From NCBI GenBank assembly GCA_018715425.1, contig DVLR01000243.1, positions 1 to 9,283 of the forward strand: a stretch of DNA of 9,283 bases. The letters run 5' to 3'. Both the position numbers and the translations under genes were made by a program. The stretch's first letter is position 1. Each line of letters begins with the position of its first letter. This document shows positions 6,896-9,283 of the stretch, in pieces. Source of the DNA: Candidatus Merdenecus merdavium. GTDB taxonomy: Bacteria; Bacillota; Clostridia; Lachnospirales; Lachnospiraceae. The notes beneath the pieces are model-generated. The model searched no databases. It was not told the origin of the DNA and saw only the letters and a program-made list of their open reading frames with translations.

Positions 6896-6956
6896 ATAAC
6901 AATCATAAGGCGTTGATTCCTGCACAATCTGCGTACAGATACTAAACTAAGTGGAC

Positions 6957-6985
6957 TTGATTTACAAAGCACAACATGCTAACAT
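6957..6985 (+). promoter_or_regulatory. Promoter of the tetR-hydrolase-mph operon
   Basis: TTGATT (6957-6962) and TAACAT (6980-6985) are separated by 17 bases, a vegetative (SigA-type) spacing with four of six matches in each box. Transcription would start near 6992. The -10 box overlaps the left arm of the inverted repeat at 6981-7015, so a protein bound there would block RNA polymerase. Confidence 0.5.
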
Positions 6986-7015
6986 AAAAACAAATGAAAT
7001 ATTTGTTTTTATGTT
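6981..7015. promoter_or_regulatory. Perfect 15-bp inverted repeat, probable TetR operator
   Basis: AACATAAAAACAAAT (6981-6995) and its exact reverse complement ATTTGTTTTTATGTT (7001-7015) flank a five-base centre, GAAAT. The repeat spans the predicted -10 box and start of transcription and ends six bases before the tetR ribosome binding site. TetR-family repressors usually bind such palindromes just before their own gene. In RNA it would also form an AT-rich hairpin close to the ribosome binding site. Binding by the adjacent TetR protein is inferred from position. Confidence 0.65.
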
Positions 7016-7038
7016 TTTACAAAAGGAGATTCAGGGCG

Positions 7039-7638
7039 ATGGCTAAATTCACTCAACTAGAAAAAGAAAGGATTAAAAAGAAATTACTTGAAGTAGCATA
7101 TCGTTTTTTCATTGAAAAGGGTTTAAAGAGTACTTCTCTTGAGGATATAACTTCATCCGTTGGCATTGCAAAGAGTACTTTTTATGCATTTTTCGAATCA
7201 AAAGAAATGCTATATATGGAATTGTTAGCACATGAGGGAGAGCAAATTGAAAAGCAGGTATGGCCAAAGGTTATAGCTGCTGAGGATATACGATTAGCAA
7301 TAAAGATATACTTAAATGAGATGTCTTTGGAACTAGAAGATAAGATTTTAACTCAAAGGTTAGTTTACGACCTTGAGGAGTACAAGCTCGTATCTAGAAA
7401 GCTAAATCCTGAGTATGTTGGCTCAGAGAATCTTAGAAGCATCGTCCCCCTTACGGACTTTATCAGGGCACGCCAAGACTCTAAGGAGATTATCGATGAA
7501 GACCCAGGCGTTATAGCTGGCGTTTTAAGATCAGCTTGGTTAATAGGTTCTCAAAAGGAAGAGTTACAGCAATACAATTATGAAAGGATTAGAGAGTTAT
7601 TATTCGAAGCTATTGCTAATCGAATTACTCGGCCTTAA
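7039..7638 (+). CDS. TetR/AcrR-family transcriptional regulator
   Basis: A 199-residue protein from ATG at 7039, supported by AAAAGGAGA (7021-7029) nine bases upstream. An earlier in-frame ATG at 6994 lies inside the inverted repeat and lacks a ribosome binding site. The N-terminal DNA-binding domain is typical: helix 1 around 10-28 (VAYRFFIEKG), then the helix-turn-helix at 33-54 (SLEDITSSVGIAKSTFYAFF) and FESKEMLYMELL leading into helix 4. The remainder is the variable, helical ligand-binding and dimer domain, with no residues I can link to a ligand. It is the first gene of a three-gene operon with a hydrolase and a macrolide kinase, so it probably represses the operon and is released by a macrolide. 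MphR(A) controls mph(A) in this way, but this protein does not resemble MphR(A) closely by eye. Ligand and target are inferences. Confidence 0.88.
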   Translation: MAKFTQLEKERIKKKLLEVAYRFFIEKGLKSTSLEDITSSVGIAKSTFYAFFESKEMLYMELLAHEGEQIEKQVWPKVIAAEDIRLAIKIYLNEMSLELEDKILTQRLVYDLEEYKLVSRKLNPEYVGSENLRSIVPLTDFIRARQDSKEIIDEDPGVIAGVLRSAWLIGSQKEELQQYNYERIRELLFEAIANRITRP

Positions 7639-7690
7639 TTTGGTCTAGGTAATGTAATATCAGATGAAAGTAGTAAAGAGGTGATAATTC

Positions 7691-8530
7691 ATGACAGAAA
7701 AAATAATTCGTTTTAATAATGTTCATATCTGTACTGAGAGTTTTGGAGATATTAGAAATCCAACTATCTTGTTAATTATGGGGGCTACTGCATCAATGAT
7801 CTGGTGGGAGGAAGAGTTTTGTAATAGACTAAGCAATCAAGGATTTCATGTTATACGCTATGACAATAGAGATGTAGGTAAATCAATTACTTACGAATAT
7901 GGTCATCCACAATATACCTTTGAGGATTTGGCTGATGATGCAATTCAGGTACTAGATGCCTATAAGGTTGATAAGGCTCACATAGTTGGTATGTCTATGG
8001 GAGGAATTATTACGCAGATAGTGGCTCTTAAACACCCTAGTAGTGTACTTACTATTTCACTAGTTATGACATCGAATTATGATACTAGTCTTCCTAAGAA
8101 GAATAGAAAAGTAACAGAAGCTTTTGAGAAGATTAGCATCGACAACTGGCAAGATAAAGAGAAAGTGATCGAGTATGTTATCGATAGGAGTAAAGTTCTT
8201 GCTGGACCTAAGCATCCATTTAATGAAGAGAAAATAAGGAAATTAGCTGGGGAGGATTTTAAAAGAACTACTAAATTGCAGAGTATGGAAAACCATCAAT
8301 ACGTAAAAGGCTGGGGGTCATATTTATCCAGAACCCATGAAATTAATGTTCCTACTCAAGTTATTCACGGGACAAAGGATCCTGTTGTACCGTATGAGCA
8401 TGGAGCTTATCTTTCTAAAATTATACCAAATGCTGTATTAGTTACCCTAGATGGTGCTGGGCATGAGCTACACTATAATGATTGGGAAGAAATTATTAAT
8501 GCTATATCTAAGCATGCAGTAAGTTCCTAA
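7691..8530 (+). CDS. Alpha/beta hydrolase, candidate macrolide esterase (EstT-like)
   Basis: A 279-residue protein from ATG at 7691 with AAAGAGGTGAT (7675-7685) before it, starting 52 bases after the tetR stop. The alpha/beta-hydrolase signature is complete: LLIMGATASMIWW (27-39) for the oxyanion region, the family segment RYDNRDVGKS (56-65), nucleophile elbow GMSMGG with Ser102, Asp230 in HGTKDPVVP, and His258 in GAGHELH. There is no signal peptide or membrane segment, so it acts in the cytoplasm. The RYDNRDVGKS and W-EEF pattern belongs to the group with aclacinomycin methylesterase RdmC and the serine macrolide esterase EstT, enzymes acting on large polyketide esters. Its position between a TetR gene and a macrolide kinase gene suggests hydrolysis of a macrolide lactone ring. 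The fold and triad are certain from sequence; the substrate is inferred from context. Confidence 0.88.
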   Translation: MTEKIIRFNNVHICTESFGDIRNPTILLIMGATASMIWWEEEFCNRLSNQGFHVIRYDNRDVGKSITYEYGHPQYTFEDLADDAIQVLDAYKVDKAHIVGMSMGGIITQIVALKHPSSVLTISLVMTSNYDTSLPKKNRKVTEAFEKISIDNWQDKEKVIEYVIDRSKVLAGPKHPFNEEKIRKLAGEDFKRTTKLQSMENHQYVKGWGSYLSRTHEINVPTQVIHGTKDPVVPYEHGAYLSKIIPNAVLVTLDGAGHELHYNDWEEIINAISKHAVSS

Positions 8531-8550
8531 TTGATAGATAAAAATTGAGA

Positions 8551-8557
8551 CAGGAGT
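8551..8557 (+). promoter_or_regulatory. Ribosome binding site of the macrolide kinase gene
   Basis: CAGGAGT lies eight bases before ATG at 8565 in the 34-base gap after the hydrolase stop. There is no promoter or terminator in the gap, so the kinase is co-transcribed with the two genes before it. Confidence 0.6.
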
Positions 8558-8564
8558 GATTTTA

Positions 8565-9283
8565 ATGACTAAAAATACTAAACACGTTATTGAAATAACT
8601 AAAAAACATAATCTTATTCTTAAGGAAGAAACAATGCAGTTTAATGAATCCGGGATGGATTTTCAAGTTGTTTTTGCACTAGATGAGAGTGGAACTGAGT
8701 GGGTTCTAAGATTGCCTAGGCGGGAAGATGTGATGCCTAGAACAAAGGTAGAAAAACAAGCATTAGATTTGGTGAATCAGTACCCCAAATATTTTCAATC
8801 ACCAAACTGGATTATTTACACAGATGAGCTAATCGCTTACAGGAAGTTAGATGGTGTGCCAGCAGGAACTATAGATCATAATATAGGCAACTATGTTTGG
8901 GAAATCGATATTAACAATATTCCAGAATCGTTTCACAAGTCTCTTGGTAGAGTGTTAGCAGGACTTCATAGCATACCTAGTGATAAAGCCGCGAAGCTTG
9001 ACCTAGTAGTGCACACACCAGAAGAAGCAAGAATGTCAATGAAGCAGCGTATGGAGGCGGTAAGAGCAAAGTTTGGTGTGGGTGAGAGTCTATGGAAAAG
9101 ATGGCAAGCATGGATGAATGATGATGATATGTGGCCTAAGAAAACTGGGCTGATTCATGGAGATGTACATGCTGGACATACTATGATTGATAAAGATGCT
9201 AATGTGACTGGATTAATCGATTGGACTGAAGCTAAGGTTACAGATATTTCAAATGACTTTGTTTTCAACTATAAAGCTTTTGG
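8565..9283 (+). CDS. mph: Macrolide 2'-phosphotransferase, Mph(B)-type, 3' end cut by window
   Basis: Translation from ATG at 8565 gives 239 complete codons and continues past the window; the family is about 300 residues, so roughly a fifth is missing. It is an aminoglycoside-phosphotransferase-fold kinase that transfers phosphate from a nucleotide (GTP preferred in the family) to the desosamine 2'-OH of macrolides, stopping ribosome binding. Visible marks: VLRLPRREDVMPRT (47-60) in the N-lobe, YRKLDGVPAGTID (92-104), catalytic loop LIHGDVHAGHTMID with Asp200 and His205, and metal-binding Asp219 in LIDWTEAKVTD. These stretches match Mph(B) of E. coli closely as I remember it, more than Mph(A). 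Related chromosomal mph genes occur in Bacillus, so whether this copy is mobile depends on the surroundings, which here include recombinase genes. Family assignment is firm; the exact mph allele is not settled. Confidence 0.93.
   Translation, partial: MTKNTKHVIEITKKHNLILKEETMQFNESGMDFQVVFALDESGTEWVLRLPRREDVMPRTKVEKQALDLVNQYPKYFQSPNWIIYTDELIAYRKLDGVPAGTIDHNIGNYVWEIDINNIPESFHKSLGRVLAGLHSIPSDKAAKLDLVVHTPEEARMSMKQRMEAVRAKFGVGESLWKRWQAWMNDDDMWPKKTGLIHGDVHAGHTMIDKDANVTGLIDWTEAKVTDISNDFVFNYKAF

Larger units (their letters stand above)
6473..6956. other. Intergenic region without a convincing gene, containing several dyads
   Basis: This stretch separates the leftward serine recombinase gene from the rightward resistance operon. 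It is AT-rich. The longest reading frame I checked on the plus strand (6674-6769, 31 codons) has no ribosome binding site. It contains dyads at 6605-6634 and 6646-6666, a terminator-like hairpin at 6710-6737, a short palindrome GTTATAATAAC at 6781-6791, and a degenerate direct repeat at 6807-6895. The serine recombinase promoter must lie here, but I see no clear -35/-10 pair for it. Confidence 0.6.

Noticed and set aside
6994..7038. Upstream ATG that would extend the TetR protein by 15 residues, or act as a leader peptide
   Set aside because: The ATG lies inside the perfect inverted repeat and has no ribosome binding site. The frame runs directly into tetR without a stop, so it is not a separate leader as in macrolide attenuators.
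1..9283. CRISPR array, tRNA or rRNA genes
   Set aside because: Reading through, I saw no regularly spaced identical repeats, tRNA cloverleaf signals or conserved rRNA stretches.

Overview
The window looks like a mobile accessory region (plasmid or chromosomal island) of a low-GC Gram-positive bacterium, most likely a Bacillales member close to the Bacillus cereus group. The DNA is AT-rich, Shine-Dalgarno sequences are strong (AAGGGGAGGG, GAGGTGA, AAGGAGA), and two large genes start with TTG. The genus is an inference from these features and from remembered protein similarity.

Positions 1-5875, minus strand: a tightly packed four-gene operon. Three large tyrosine-recombinase-like proteins (418, 918 and 550 residues) are followed by a small helix-turn-helix protein cut by the window edge. 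This order and size pattern fits the ginABCD integration module of GInt genomic islands, which are distant relatives of Tn554 tnpABC. The second protein is unusual: it begins with six tandem winged-HTH modules arranged as three copies of a two-module unit, and I cannot find a nucleophilic tyrosine at the expected place. In known GInts the gin operon lies at one end of the island and cargo follows the small gene. The cargo should therefore lie to the left of this window, and the island end should lie in or near the short gap at 5876-5911.

Positions 5912-6472, minus strand: a complete small serine recombinase (resolvase/invertase type), richer in GC than its surroundings. It ends 36 bases before the gin operon starts.

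Positions 6473-6956: about 480 bases without a convincing gene. They hold several dyads (possible res-like site), a degenerate direct repeat and a weak terminator-like hairpin.

Positions 6957-9283, plus strand: a promoter and a perfect 15-bp inverted repeat lead into a three-gene operon. It encodes a TetR-family repressor, an alpha/beta hydrolase with a complete Ser-Asp-His triad, and a macrolide 2'-phosphotransferase of the Mph(B) type cut by the window end. The simplest reading is a drug-inducible macrolide-inactivation operon with two chemistries, phosphorylation of the drug and possibly ester (lactone) hydrolysis of the EstT type, controlled by the TetR protein through the inverted repeat. 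The window thus places a resistance operon, a serine recombinase and a four-component integration module side by side.
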